DNA of 64,000 nucleotides from Cyanobacteria bacterium FACHB-63. Its GTDB lineage: Bacteria; Cyanobacteriota; Cyanobacteriia; Leptolyngbyales; Leptolyngbyaceae. The notes under the pieces are model-generated. The model saw nothing but the letters and a program-made list of their open reading frames with translations, was not told the DNA's origin and ran no database searches. Position numbers and translations under genes: made by a program. Shown here piece after piece: positions 15,817-24,484 of this stretch. The stretch lies in contig JACJNX010000038.1 of assembly GCA_014695255.1 (NCBI GenBank), forward strand, positions 62,001 through 126,000, written 5' to 3'. Position 1 is the stretch's first letter. Each line of letters begins with the position of its first letter.

Positions 15817-16278
15817 ATGCAAGTAAATTCTCAGATTTGTACACTTCTGGAATTGTCGTCTAAAGTCGAATATACATTGCTAGCGCTTCTAGAGCTTGCA
15901 AGCCACCGTGATCAGCCTTATCCGCTGACCTCTGCTGCAATCAACGAAAAGCACGACATTCCTGAACGCTATCTTGAGCAGATTTTAGCAACGTTACGCC
16001 GAGGTGGCATTGTTCGGAGTCTGCGCGGATCGAAAGGTGGATTTGTCTTAGCGCGTGAACCGCATGAAATCACGCTCCTAGACATTGTTACGCTAATGGA
16101 TGGGGAGCGTAGACAGCGAAATATTGATGCTGCTCCTACGGTGGAGCGGGAAATCATTTACAAAATCTGGTACGAAAACAACGCGCGATCGCAGGAACTT
16201 CTCGGATCGATCACGCTTAAGGATCTCCTCCAACAGCGCGATGCGCTCCAGCAATCAAATCCGATGTACTATATCTAG
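15817..16278 (+). CDS. Rrf2-family transcriptional regulator, copy A
   Basis: 153 residues. Winged helix typical of Rrf2: LSSKVEYTLLALLELA, then IPERYLEQILATLRRGGIV and SLRGSKGGFVLAR. The three clustered cysteines of iron-sulfur members (IscR, NsrR) are missing; the only Cys is near the N-terminus. That makes it closer in kind to CymR, which senses cysteine status through a protein partner. Homology starts at LLELSSK, so the real start could be the TTG near 15853; the ATG leaves little room for a ribosome site because the inverted repeat covers it. Followed by the TauE gene group. Shares the C-terminal ending MYYI with the Rrf2 gene at 29.8 kb. Confidence 0.85.
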   Translation: MQVNSQICTLLELSSKVEYTLLALLELASHRDQPYPLTSAAINEKHDIPERYLEQILATLRRGGIVRSLRGSKGGFVLAREPHEITLLDIVTLMDGERRQRNIDAAPTVEREIIYKIWYENNARSQELLGSITLKDLLQQRDALQQSNPMYYI

Positions 16279-16397
16279 CTGGCATATCCACGGGCAGCTC
16301 CTAATTAATTGATAAATCAATTGGTTCCCCTGCAGTGCTTTGAAATCACTCAGAGCGAGACATAGCACTGCGATCGGTCGATACTGTCTCTGTAAAA

Positions 16398-16423
16398 TAC
16401 GGTAATCCTATCGGTTTATCGAT
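16398..16423 (+). promoter_or_regulatory. Sulfur-regulon 26-bp operator, site 5a
   Basis: TACGGTAA-N10-TTATCGAT with a TATCGG core, about 50 bp before the membrane-protein gene at 16475. A second copy follows 49 bp downstream. Confidence 0.65.
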
Positions 16424-16446
16424 CTGTCGCCATTTTCCTGCTAATA

Positions 16447-16472
16447 TACGGTAAGTTTATCGGATTGCTTGG
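16447..16472 (+). promoter_or_regulatory. Sulfur-regulon operator, site 5b (half palindrome)
   Basis: TACGGTAA followed by GTTTATCGGA; the second arm is lost. It ends next to the ATG at 16475, so a bound protein would cover the translation start region. Confidence 0.5.
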
Positions 16473-16474
16473 AT

Positions 16475-16903
16475 ATGAGAGAGTTGGAAAAAGAACAGGA
16501 AGCAGCAACAAAGTTCAGCCTCCGAGGATTGTCTCTAAAAAAAGTTCGAGGTTGGGTCTTATTTGCGATCGGTTGGTTGCTCTCGCCGCTGTGCTGGTGG
16601 AATGATCTGATTTTCAATCTGCCGGTCGCATATGGATTTGGCTATGTTTGCAGCCTGTTCTCTTCTAGCTGGATATTGCCAGGAACGGTGATTGGATACT
16701 GGCTTTCAAATTTAATCGGAATTCTGCTGATGCAAGCAGGCGCGATCGACGTTTTTCAATCCCACGAGCGGAATCTAAAGAAAGAACTGTTCTGGGGTGT
16801 AGTTTCTTCTTCGATTTTTACGATCGTGGTTGTCGCACTCATTCAGCTAAAGGTGCTTGATCTTCCCGGCATTGATACAACCCTGCTTCTGGGAGGTCAG
16901 TAG
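16475..16903 (+). CDS. Membrane protein of unrecognised family, first gene of the TauE unit
   Basis: 142 residues. A charged N-terminus is followed by about four hydrophobic helices (VRGWVLFAIGWLLSPLCWW, SSWILPGTVIGYWLSNLIGI, FWGVVSSSIFTIVVVALIQL and one between). ATG 16475 is chosen over a TTG at 16469. It ends 2 bp before the TauE gene, so they are cotranscribed under the double operator. Family not recognised; a partner of the exporter is a fair guess. Confidence 0.65.
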   Translation: MRELEKEQEAATKFSLRGLSLKKVRGWVLFAIGWLLSPLCWWNDLIFNLPVAYGFGYVCSLFSSSWILPGTVIGYWLSNLIGILLMQAGAIDVFQSHERNLKKELFWGVVSSSIFTIVVVALIQLKVLDLPGIDTTLLLGGQ

Positions 16904-16905
16904 AA

Positions 16906-17703
16906 ATGCACTACTTACTGCTAACTGCGCTCAGCTTTGCTGTGGGAATCGTCGTCGGATTGACCGGGATTGGTGGTGCATCGCTAATCACGCCCATGTT
17001 AGTGTTTATGTTTCAAGTGCCTGCCTCAGTTGCCGTGAGTTCTGATGTCGTTGCAGCAACTTTAATGAAGGTGATTGGGGGAGTCAAGCACTGGCGGCAG
17101 CAAACAGTAGATTGTGCGGCCGTGAAGTGGTTAGCATTTGGTAGTGTGCCGGGTTCCCTTTGCGGCATTGCACTATTGCACAAATTAAGAAATATTGAAA
17201 GTTTAAATTTAGATGGATTGTTATTGCATCTGATTGGATATGCAATTTTATTGGTGACGGGAACTGCATTATTACAGTTGCTGTTAATGACTGTCGCACC
17301 CCAATATGAACTCCCGACTCTACCCAAGCTAGATTTAGAAACCTATGGCGGACGGGGAAGCGCGATCGCGATCGGTGCAATTCTCGGTTGCATTGTGGGA
17401 TTAACAAGCGTGTCTTCGGGTTCGATGTTTGCATTGGTGCTAATTGCTTTCTTTCAACTCGATGCCCGCAAATTAGTAGGAACCGATTTAGCTCAAGCAG
17501 CAATCTTATTAGGGTTTACCTCGATCGGGCATCTGACATTGGGAACCGTAGATTGGAGCCTAGTGCTTCCCATTTGGCTCGGCTCAGTCCCTGGGGTGTT
17601 GATTGGGGCAAGACTTTGTAAGCTAATTCCGCAACGTCCACTCCGATTTAGTATCTATTTACTTTTGGTCATGGTGAGTTGGAAATTAGCACATACAGCT
17701 TAG
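16906..17703 (+). CDS. TauE/SafE-family sulfite or organosulfonate exporter, copy A
   Basis: 265 residues, about eight hydrophobic helices in two halves. The first half has the family motif VGLTGIGGASLITPML; the second repeats it as VGLTSVSSGSMFALVLIAFFQ. TauE/SafE proteins export sulfite, sulfoacetate or similar anions. Here it could vent sulfite released by SsuD. Under operators 5a/5b together with the membrane protein before it. A second family member lies at 20067-20927. Confidence 0.85.
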   Translation: MHYLLLTALSFAVGIVVGLTGIGGASLITPMLVFMFQVPASVAVSSDVVAATLMKVIGGVKHWRQQTVDCAAVKWLAFGSVPGSLCGIALLHKLRNIESLNLDGLLLHLIGYAILLVTGTALLQLLLMTVAPQYELPTLPKLDLETYGGRGSAIAIGAILGCIVGLTSVSSGSMFALVLIAFFQLDARKLVGTDLAQAAILLGFTSIGHLTLGTVDWSLVLPIWLGSVPGVLIGARLCKLIPQRPLRFSIYLLLVMVSWKLAHTA

Positions 17704-17742
17704 AGAACTAGCATTGTACCGATTGAAGAGAAGCGATCAGTT

Positions 17743-18030
17743 ATGACATCCTCATTACTTCGATACCAAACCTTGAATCGCGTTCGGTTACGCCTAGAAA
17801 TTTCAGCCTCATATCATCGAGAACCCATTCTTTCTCGTTTAGTTTCAGATTTTAACTTAGTCGTCAATATTACAGGTGCTAACCTCGGTAAGAGTAATAT
17901 TGGCGAAAGCTACTGCGATATAGAAATACGAGGAACACCCCAGCAAATTAGCCAAGGGTTGATCTATTTGAAGTCACTCAACGTGCCGGTGAGGGGAAAG
18001 CCTAACACGACTGAAGATGACTGGTATTAA
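17743..18030 (+). CDS. NIL-domain protein
   Basis: 95 residues. The sequence matches the stand-alone NIL (ferredoxin-like ACT-type) domain as found at the C-terminus of methionine importer ATPases: RVRLRLEISASYHREPILSR and NITGANLGKSNIGESYCDIE, with the closing IEIRGTPQQISQGLIYL. In the importers this domain binds methionine as an inhibitor. Stand-alone copies are common in cyanobacteria near sulfur genes; a sensor role is inference. It follows TauE by 39 bp. Confidence 0.8.
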   Translation: MTSSLLRYQTLNRVRLRLEISASYHREPILSRLVSDFNLVVNITGANLGKSNIGESYCDIEIRGTPQQISQGLIYLKSLNVPVRGKPNTTEDDWY

Positions 18031-18041
18031 TAGCAATTTTG

Positions 18042-18707
18042 CTAAGACGCTTTCAGCAGTTCGTAGGTTTTGCTCTCGACTAAAATGTAAATCCCTAATC
18101 CAATTAGCACGAAGGGAACAATTCGATCGCCATAGCGGGTAATGAATTGTGCAATTGCAGGATGACGGCTCAACAAATTCGCAACTATACACCAAACTGC
18201 AATCATGATAAAAAATACAGCTACAGTGATAGCTAGAGTAATTGGAGTGCTATTGGCAAATAGAGGAACATAGCTACCAATATTGTCGCCACCGTTCGCG
18301 ATCGTTACAGTGGCAACCTGATAGGTTTGAGGAGCCAGAAAAGACTGTGGCTTATGGGCTAAAACTTCTGAATGGACGGTTTGAAGCGTTGTTTCTTCTT
18401 TTCGGAAGAAATGACTGAACCCAATCGCAATGGGTAGGAAGCCAAGCAAGCCGAGCCAAGGACGAGGAATAAAGTACCCTCCAAAAAATCCAGGCAAACT
18501 GGCGAGAAGCAAGAGTCCGAAGCCAAGATATTGACCAAACCAGATGTGTTTCGGACGCAGCTTATGATCAACCCGTGCAAAAAACAGCATCAGAATCAAA
18601 ATGTCATCGAGATTGGTAGCAGCAAAAGCGGCAATACTAGTTGTGATCGCAACTCCCACTTCTACAGGCGTGATTGCGAGCGGATGGAAAAAAAGAGTTT
18701 GAAGCAT
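18042..18707 (-). CDS. CadD-like transporter (cadmium resistance/cation family), copy A
   Basis: 221 residues. The N-terminal motif FAATNLDDILILMLFFARV, the block GQYLGFGLLLLASLPGFF and the late NGGDNIGSYVPLFA are hallmarks of the CadD family of small membrane transporters. Substrate unknown; the name comes from staphylococcal cadmium resistance, and an anion or thiol role is not excluded. Paralogue of 22302-23024. It faces the NIL gene tail-to-tail with an 11-bp gap. Confidence 0.82.
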   Translation of the reverse strand: MLQTLFFHPLAITPVEVGVAITTSIAAFAATNLDDILILMLFFARVDHKLRPKHIWFGQYLGFGLLLLASLPGFFGGYFIPRPWLGLLGFLPIAIGFSHFFRKEETTLQTVHSEVLAHKPQSFLAPQTYQVATVTIANGGDNIGSYVPLFANSTPITLAITVAVFFIMIAVWCIVANLLSRHPAIAQFITRYGDRIVPFVLIGLGIYILVESKTYELLKAS

Positions 18708-18807
18708 GAAGAAAGTGTCGTCCGTATCTGTTGTATATTAACGGAAGTTTTCCTAAAGTTCGATGATTGCTGAACTCTCTGGACTCTGAAACATAATCCT
18801 TAAAGCA

Positions 18808-19641
18808 TTGAAAGTGCCGAAAACGAACTCACAAGACTCTCAAATTGCCTTCAAAATCATCCTAGTTTTGCTGTGTTTGGCGTTGCTTTCAAGCTTCTTT
18901 GCGATCGTCAATGCTGGAGAGCGGGGTGTTTTGATGCGGTTTGGTGCAGTGCAAGAAACAGTCTTGTCAGAAGGCATTCATCCAATTCTCCCGATCGTTT
19001 ACACAGTTGAGAAACTCAGTGTTCGGGTGCAAAGCCAGGAAATCTCAGCCGAAGCATCTTCTAGAGATTTACAAGATGTCTATGCTGATGTTGCACTCAA
19101 CTGGCATATCGTCCCCACAGAAGTTTACCGACTCTATCAGCAAATTGGCAACAAACAAGCGGTGATCGAGCGCATCATCAGTCCGGCGGTAGAAGAAGTG
19201 CTAAAAGCAGTGATGGCGAAGTATACGGCTGAAGCAATTATTACCGAGCGTGGAACCGTAAAAGCTGAGGTTGATCAAGCCTTAACTGAACGATTACAGC
19301 CTTATCACATTGCTGTCGATGACCTTTCGCTGGTGCATATTAAGTTTTCAGAACGATTTCGAGAGGCAGTCGAAGCCAAACAGGTGGCAGAACAGGAAGC
19401 AAAACAAGCAGAGTTTGTCGCACTGAAAGCTGCAAAAGAGGCAGAAGCGATCGCCAATCGAGCCAGAGGAGAAGCGGTTGCTCAACAATTGTTACGAGAG
19501 AGCTTAACGCCCGAATTGTTGCAGAGACAAGCGATCGAGAAATGGAATGGGAATTTACCGTTTATTGTCGGTGGTGAAGGTACAAAACTATTGGATCTGA
19601 AACAACTGATTGAAACCAGTCAGAAATTGCAAGCGCCTTAG
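18808..19641 (+). CDS. SPFH/prohibitin-family membrane protein
   Basis: About 277 residues. One N-terminal transmembrane helix (IILVLLCLALLSSFFAIV) is followed by the SPFH domain opening NAGERGVLMRFGAVQ and a long charged coiled-coil (EAVEAKQVAEQEAKQAEFVA). Prohibitin-like proteins form large membrane rings that organise proteases or other complexes. The start is either TTG 18808 or GTG 18814; neither has a good ribosome site. It stands alone between two minus-strand units. Confidence 0.82.
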   Translation: MKVPKTNSQDSQIAFKIILVLLCLALLSSFFAIVNAGERGVLMRFGAVQETVLSEGIHPILPIVYTVEKLSVRVQSQEISAEASSRDLQDVYADVALNWHIVPTEVYRLYQQIGNKQAVIERIISPAVEEVLKAVMAKYTAEAIITERGTVKAEVDQALTERLQPYHIAVDDLSLVHIKFSERFREAVEAKQVAEQEAKQAEFVALKAAKEAEAIANRARGEAVAQQLLRESLTPELLQRQAIEKWNGNLPFIVGGEGTKLLDLKQLIETSQKLQAP

Positions 19642-20066
19642 AGATATGCACCAATAAAGCTGTAGATTAATCCAGAAAGCACTACGGCAGTAATTGCAGC
19701 ATAGGTAAAGTCGCGCCAGCGAAGAAACGAAATGAATGAGAGAATCACCCGGATGATCGGCGTGGCGATCAGGATCAGTAGCCCGAACTGAATGATGGCG
19801 CGACGATGACCTGCAACCATTGCATTGATGATCCCGGTGGGCGATCGATACATTGCAGGTTCACCCCGAAAGACGTGATAATCAACAGGTTCAGCCCCAT
19901 GCCGGATGATATAGAGGATACCGCCAATCAGGACGACCGCGCTGGCAAGCCAAACCCCAAATTGCAGTAAGTTGCTGATCGATCGGGCTAACTGTGCTTC
20001 ATGAGAAGGCGTGAGGGTTTGAGTTTCGAGTGTTGAAACTGATTTCGGATCTGCATCTTGATACAT
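19638..20066 (-). CDS. DUF1634 membrane protein
   Basis: 142 residues with three hydrophobic helices (LLQFGVWLASAVVLIGGILY, AIIQFGLLILIATPIIRVIL and the C-terminal one). The sequence matches DUF1634, a family that regularly adjoins TauE/SafE exporters; its role is unknown. Its ATG directly abuts the stop of the TauE gene. Last gene of the six-gene operon; its end overlaps the SPFH gene end by 4 bp. Confidence 0.8.
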   Translation of the reverse strand: MYQDADPKSVSTLETQTLTPSHEAQLARSISNLLQFGVWLASAVVLIGGILYIIRHGAEPVDYHVFRGEPAMYRSPTGIINAMVAGHRRAIIQFGLLILIATPIIRVILSFISFLRWRDFTYAAITAVVLSGLIYSFIGAYL

Positions 20067-20927
20067 CTATGCCCCTCCCATCAGACTGTTGTATACCATC
20101 TTAAGCGCCATCACGACGAGTACCAGACTAAATAGAATTCGTAAGAGTTGAGTTTTCGCGCCGACTAAAACCTTTGCACCGAGCAATGCGCCGGGAAAGA
20201 CACCTAGCATTACAGGCATGGATAGTCCTGGATCAATATAGCCTCGCGCTAAGTACACACCCGCAGAAGCTGCCGCTGTCACACCGATCATAAAATTGCT
20301 CGTTGTGGTGGAAACCTTGAACGGCAACCGCATTGCCTGATCCATTGCTAAGACTTTGAATCCACCGGAACCAATGCCCAACAATCCAGACAAGGCTCCA
20401 GCGATCACCATAATGCTAAATCCGGTTGAAACAGACTGTGCTTCATAAGCGATGCCTTCAGCACACGCTTGCGTGCCCGCTCCATTTGGAGTGGGACAAG
20501 TTCCGTTCAACTGCAATTGTGCTGCAAGCGGATCGCTGGTTTCAGGTTGACAGAACTCCGGTCGGGGTTGTTGAGCAAGGTAGGCGGAATAGAGCAAGGT
20601 GATGGCTAGCACGATCGCTAACATCTTGACGGAAATAAAAGTTGCAATCAGTGCGCCAATCAAAGCACCGCTCACGGTTGCAACTTCTAAGAACATTCCA
20701 ATTCTTAGATTCGTCAATCCTTGCTTGATGTAAGTCGATGCCGCTCCCGAAGAGGTTGCAATCACAGACACGAGCGAAGCCCCGATCGCATATCGAATAT
20801 CAATATCAAACACTGAAGTTAACAGTGGAACCAAGACGACACCGCCGCCCAGTCCTGTCAATGCGCCAAGAAAGCCGGCTACAAACGATCCAAACCAAAC
20901 TAATAGCGAAAACTCTAAGATGTTCAA
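20067..20927 (-). CDS. TauE/SafE-family exporter, copy B
   Basis: 286 residues. Both repeat motifs are present: GALTGLGGGVVLVPLL near residue 24 and SGLLGIGSGGFKVLAM near 180. The central loop is long and has three cysteines (residues about 120-155). Paired with DUF1634. Likely sulfite or organosulfonate export, as for copy A, but the two are only distantly alike, so substrates may differ. It is 15 bp from the PAP2 gene in the operon. Confidence 0.83.
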   Translation of the reverse strand: MNILEFSLLVWFGSFVAGFLGALTGLGGGVVLVPLLTSVFDIDIRYAIGASLVSVIATSSGAASTYIKQGLTNLRIGMFLEVATVSGALIGALIATFISVKMLAIVLAITLLYSAYLAQQPRPEFCQPETSDPLAAQLQLNGTCPTPNGAGTQACAEGIAYEAQSVSTGFSIMVIAGALSGLLGIGSGGFKVLAMDQAMRLPFKVSTTTSNFMIGVTAAASAGVYLARGYIDPGLSMPVMLGVFPGALLGAKVLVGAKTQLLRILFSLVLVVMALKMVYNSLMGGA

Positions 20928-20942
20928 GGTAATCCTGCCCTT

Positions 20943-21659
20943 TTAACTCCGGGTAGACTGTAATTCATCAGGTAAAAGTGTTGTTTCTTCGTATGGGACT
21001 TCAAGATGAGGGCGAATAATTAAGCTCACTCCGATCGCCCAAGCCAGAGAAATCATCCACGCCGCCAAAATATCGCTGGGAAAATGAACGCCTAAATAAA
21101 GACGAGTCCAAGCGATCGTCACCACAAAGCACGCTCCGATCGCACTGACCCATCCGCACCAGCGGCTCCCCCAAGTCAAAATCACTAAAGCCGCAACTAG
21201 GGACATACTCGACATCGCATGACCACTTGGGAAAGAGAAATCGGTATGCGGTGTAAGCGTTTCCCATAGATCGGGACGATCGCGATGGAGCCAGATTTTT
21301 GCAGTGCGGTTGATTAAAGCACTGCCAAGCAGTGTGACCAATAGATAAGAGAGCGATCGCCAGCGCTGTCGATATAGCAATCCAATCGAGATCACGGTTG
21401 CAATGGGGAAAACGCCATAAAACACACCCAACGGAGTAATCGTGACCGCAATTCGATCGAGCATCGGTTGAGCGGTGCTGTGAATTTCCGTGAGAATTGC
21501 TTGATCCCAGGAAAAAGTACCCTGTTGCTGAATGACGATCGCGAACTGCTCAAAGCCAGTTAGTGGCAGTACAACACCTGTGAATAAGAGCAGAAACGTA
21601 CGCCAGTGAGCTGCCAGAATTTGGCGAAAGAATTGCGGAAACGATCGAGGGGTTGCCAT
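20943..21659 (-). CDS. PAP2-family membrane phosphatase, copy B
   Basis: 238 residues. Signature complete: KIWLHRDRP, FSFPSGHAMSSM, TRLYLGVHFPSD. Similar to copy A along the whole length, including the N-terminal block AHWRTFLLLFTGVVLPLTGF. Sits in the operon between the secreted protein and TauE. Whether its substrate is undecaprenyl pyrophosphate or another lipid phosphate is not visible. Confidence 0.87.
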   Translation of the reverse strand: MATPRSFPQFFRQILAAHWRTFLLLFTGVVLPLTGFEQFAIVIQQQGTFSWDQAILTEIHSTAQPMLDRIAVTITPLGVFYGVFPIATVISIGLLYRQRWRSLSYLLVTLLGSALINRTAKIWLHRDRPDLWETLTPHTDFSFPSGHAMSSMSLVAALVILTWGSRWCGWVSAIGACFVVTIAWTRLYLGVHFPSDILAAWMISLAWAIGVSLIIRPHLEVPYEETTLLPDELQSTRS

Positions 21660-21673
21660 TGATTTAACGCTAT

Positions 21674-22297
21674 CTAATCTTCAATTGGAGCATTGGGAGC
21701 AGTTGCCTCAACACTAGCTAGGGTTAGATCTGGGATGGGCAAAGTGCTGTCAGGTGATGCAGTCAAATTTTTTGCGGCGGGTAAGTTAAGCTCAATTTCG
21801 CCCTCTGGGTTGCTTGTAATGGTAAGTTGAGTTCCACTCACAAATTGCAGCGCGATCGGCTGGGTTAGCTCAGGTTGACCTGCAAGTTTTGCACCTGTGG
21901 GCAAGTAAATGCCATCACAGTTCCAATCATCATCTGTAGCTTGTCCCGTTCCGAGATAGTACAAGGTGCTGGGTTGAGGCGTTTTCTTCGCTTTGTGAGC
22001 GTAAACGGCGATCGTCTTCCCAGTTTCATTGTGGCATTGTGACCAGTTAGAAGCCGTTTCGAGAATGTACTTCTGTAAGTTCAACGCACCAAGTTTTTGT
22101 TCAACCTCGACCGGGCTTAGCTCTGAGTCATCGGGATTAGCCTTCGCTTTGAGTAAATCTGCGATCGCCGTTGTCACTTCAGTATATTCCGGTGTGGTCG
22201 TCAATTTAGGCGCATCAGCTAGAGCGGCAGGCACGATCGCGATCTGAATCAACATCACTAAAGCCACTAAGACCAGCTTAAATCCTTTCATCATCAT
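21674..22297 (-). CDS. Secreted protein of unrecognised family, copy B
   Basis: About 205-207 residues. Signal peptide (FKLVLVALVMLIQIAI, cleavage near ALADA) and the same core as copy A: WSQCHNETGKTIAVY, then WNCDGIYLPTG. The PEYTEVTTAI helix and the closing LPIPDL also align with copy A. The start is one of three consecutive ATGs; spacing to GGAG favours the second or third. It sits 4 bp after the CadD-like gene, in the six-gene operon. Confidence 0.78.
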   Translation of the reverse strand: MMMKGFKLVLVALVMLIQIAIVPAALADAPKLTTTPEYTEVTTAIADLLKAKANPDDSELSPVEVEQKLGALNLQKYILETASNWSQCHNETGKTIAVYAHKAKKTPQPSTLYYLGTGQATDDDWNCDGIYLPTGAKLAGQPELTQPIALQFVSGTQLTITSNPEGEIELNLPAAKNLTASPDSTLPIPDLTLASVEATAPNAPIED

Positions 22298-22301
22298 TCT
22301 C

Positions 22302-23024
22302 CTAAAGTTCGTTTTGTTCAGGTTTCGTCAGGGTAGGAACGTGGGTACGCATGAGATGAATCAAACCCATGCTGCTGATCACCAAAGCAATTACGGTGAG
22401 TCCTCGATCTTCGAGCGTGTGGCTATCAATCAGAATCAGCACGCCCAAGCCGATTAACACAAACGGAACGAGCTGATTCCCGTAGCGAGTGAGAGAATCT
22501 GCGATCGCATCAACCCGACTTAATCGGTAGGCGGTATAACACCAAACACCCACCATCGTGAAAAACGTAGTGACAATTACCAACAAGCTTTCCCAAGTTG
22601 CACTAGCAAACAGAGGCACATAGATGCCAATGTTATCTCCTCCATTGGCAAAAGTCACGGCTGCCACGCTGTAAGTTTGTGGAGACAGAAGACTGGTTAA
22701 CCAATTGCTCTGCGGTTGCTCATTAGATGACTCATCATCAGACTCGTCCGAGTCAGGATTGATCAATCGAACCACACCGATCGCGATCGGTACCAGTCCG
22801 AGCAATCCAATCCAGGGACGTGGAAGCAATGCACTGCCGAAAAAACTGGGCAGGGTTGCCAATACCAGCGCTCCAAATCCCAAATATTGCCCCGCTACGA
22901 TATGTCTGCGGCGGAATAGGGAATTCACTTGGGCGAAGAACAACATCAGAATCACGATGTCATCTAAGTTTGTAGCAGTGAAAGCGGTGATGCCTGTAGA
23001 AAATGCTTTGATCAATTCATTCAT
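22302..23024 (-). CDS. CadD-like transporter, copy B
   Basis: 240 residues with the same motifs as copy A: FTATNLDDIVILMLFFAQV, GQYLGFGALVLATLPSFF and FANGGDNIGIYVPLFA. An acidic loop (DSDESDDESS) replaces the middle spacer, and the C-terminus has one extra helix. It lies 2 bp after the permease gene, so tightly cotranscribed. Confidence 0.82.
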   Translation of the reverse strand: MNELIKAFSTGITAFTATNLDDIVILMLFFAQVNSLFRRRHIVAGQYLGFGALVLATLPSFFGSALLPRPWIGLLGLVPIAIGVVRLINPDSDESDDESSNEQPQSNWLTSLLSPQTYSVAAVTFANGGDNIGIYVPLFASATWESLLVIVTTFFTMVGVWCYTAYRLSRVDAIADSLTRYGNQLVPFVLIGLGVLILIDSHTLEDRGLTVIALVISSMGLIHLMRTHVPTLTKPEQNEL

Positions 23025-23026
23025 CG

Positions 23027-24484
23027 TTAATCAACCTTTTTTTGCTCCGCGTGATGGTCATGAATGGCTTCAATCGATCGCTGCATTTGTCGAACTAATC
23101 GCGGGAAGCGGTAACGCTGGAACACAAACCAGGCGAAACCTACGGCAACATACAACAAAAACAGATAGGGAAAGACATTGGCAGGAGGCTCTGGAGCCGG
23201 AAACAAATTGCTGCCAGGAATCCCGATCGTTCCCAAGACCGGAAGCATCATGAATGCAACACCCAATACGGATGCCAAGATGTTCTTCAGACGAAGTTGA
23301 CCCAAGCGATGCAGGTACATTGGAGCCGCGATCGAGATCAGAATGTACACTAGCAAAAAGCCATAGGTGCAAATTGTGCCGAAATAACCTTGACTTTCAA
23401 ACGGAGTGATACCAAACAATAAAACGGCGGTCGGGATCGCAAAAGTCAGGAGCGAGGAGAGCGCGATCGCCGTATGCGGTGTGAGATTCTCTTCGTGAGA
23501 AGCACCCAGCGAGGTATGAAACACACCATGCCGTGCCATCAAAAACAACACTCGCGCAGTTGGATTGATACAGCCCAGCGTACAAGTAAAGAAGCTCAAC
23601 AGCGCTCCTAAGCTGATCAAGATGCCTAAGAAATCCACACCTGCTTGATGCGCCAGGAAGTCAAGCGGTGCTTCTGTTTTTGCCAAATCAACCGATGCAC
23701 CTTGAAACCCCAAGACTTCGACGTAAGCCATGAAAATGAAGAACAATCCTGCCAGAATCGTACTCTGCATAACCGACCTGGGAATCGATTTCAGTGGATT
23801 TTTGGCTTCATCTCCAAGAGAAGTCGAGCTTTCAAAGCCCGAAAACCCAAACACGACTAAGACAATTCCCGCCGTGATCCCGCCTGGAGTTGCGTGTTGT
23901 AAGGTCAGTTGAGCGGGATCGATCGCAAATCCCTTGTGTCCCCAAATCAGAATGCCGAGTAGCAAAATGGAACCGATCGATGCGCCTTCCAGCAGCAACA
24001 TCATTTTGGCAGAGAGTTGAATATCTTTGTGGGCAGCATACCAAGCCGCAGCAACTCCCACCACAAACAGCGTCAAGATGTGGGTATGAATGCCAACATA
24101 ACCCAGCAGCTTCTGCCCAAAAATCGCAAAGCCACACAAGGTAGACATTCCAGTGAACAAGTAAGCCAAAATCAATCCCCAGCCGCTCAACATGCCTGCG
24201 GTCGGACCTAACCCTTTCACCACATAGGAATAGAGCGATCCCGGAGAAGCAGAGCGGCGGGCAAATTCGTTAATGTTGATGCCCACGAAAAGCAGTCCAA
24301 TCATTCCCAGCAAAAAGCTGAGCCAAGTGCCATTTCCTGACGAAGCATAAATTAAGCCCATCACCGCTGCTGGGACTGTCGTTGGAGCAAGCACTGCAAA
24401 GGATTGAGCTAACACCTCACCGTAAGAGAGACATTCTCGCTTTAAGCCATGCAGGCTTGGAGAGATAGGAATTTCAGCAGTCAT
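23027..24484 (-). CDS. APC-superfamily amino acid permease
   Basis: 485 residues, about twelve hydrophobic helices. N-terminal LSYGEVLAQSFAVLAPTTVP and helix 1 region are of the amino acid/polyamine permease type; FGFSGFESSTSLGDEAKNP is the classical APC motif. Substrate unknown. First gene of a six-gene operon (permease, CadD-like, secreted protein, PAP2, TauE, DUF1634) with gaps of 0-15 bp. GGAACG precedes the ATG. I found no sulfur operator upstream. Confidence 0.85.
   Translation of the reverse strand: MTAEIPISPSLHGLKRECLSYGEVLAQSFAVLAPTTVPAAVMGLIYASSGNGTWLSFLLGMIGLLFVGININEFARRSASPGSLYSYVVKGLGPTAGMLSGWGLILAYLFTGMSTLCGFAIFGQKLLGYVGIHTHILTLFVVGVAAAWYAAHKDIQLSAKMMLLLEGASIGSILLLGILIWGHKGFAIDPAQLTLQHATPGGITAGIVLVVFGFSGFESSTSLGDEAKNPLKSIPRSVMQSTILAGLFFIFMAYVEVLGFQGASVDLAKTEAPLDFLAHQAGVDFLGILISLGALLSFFTCTLGCINPTARVLFLMARHGVFHTSLGASHEENLTPHTAIALSSLLTFAIPTAVLLFGITPFESQGYFGTICTYGFLLVYILISIAAPMYLHRLGQLRLKNILASVLGVAFMMLPVLGTIGIPGSNLFPAPEPPANVFPYLFLLYVAVGFAWFVFQRYRFPRLVRQMQRSIEAIHDHHAEQKKVD

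Noticed and set aside
18708-18807. CCGTAT...TTAACGG between the CadD-like and SPFH genes as a sulfur operator
   Set aside because: Arms do not fit TACGGTAA and the spacing is wrong.
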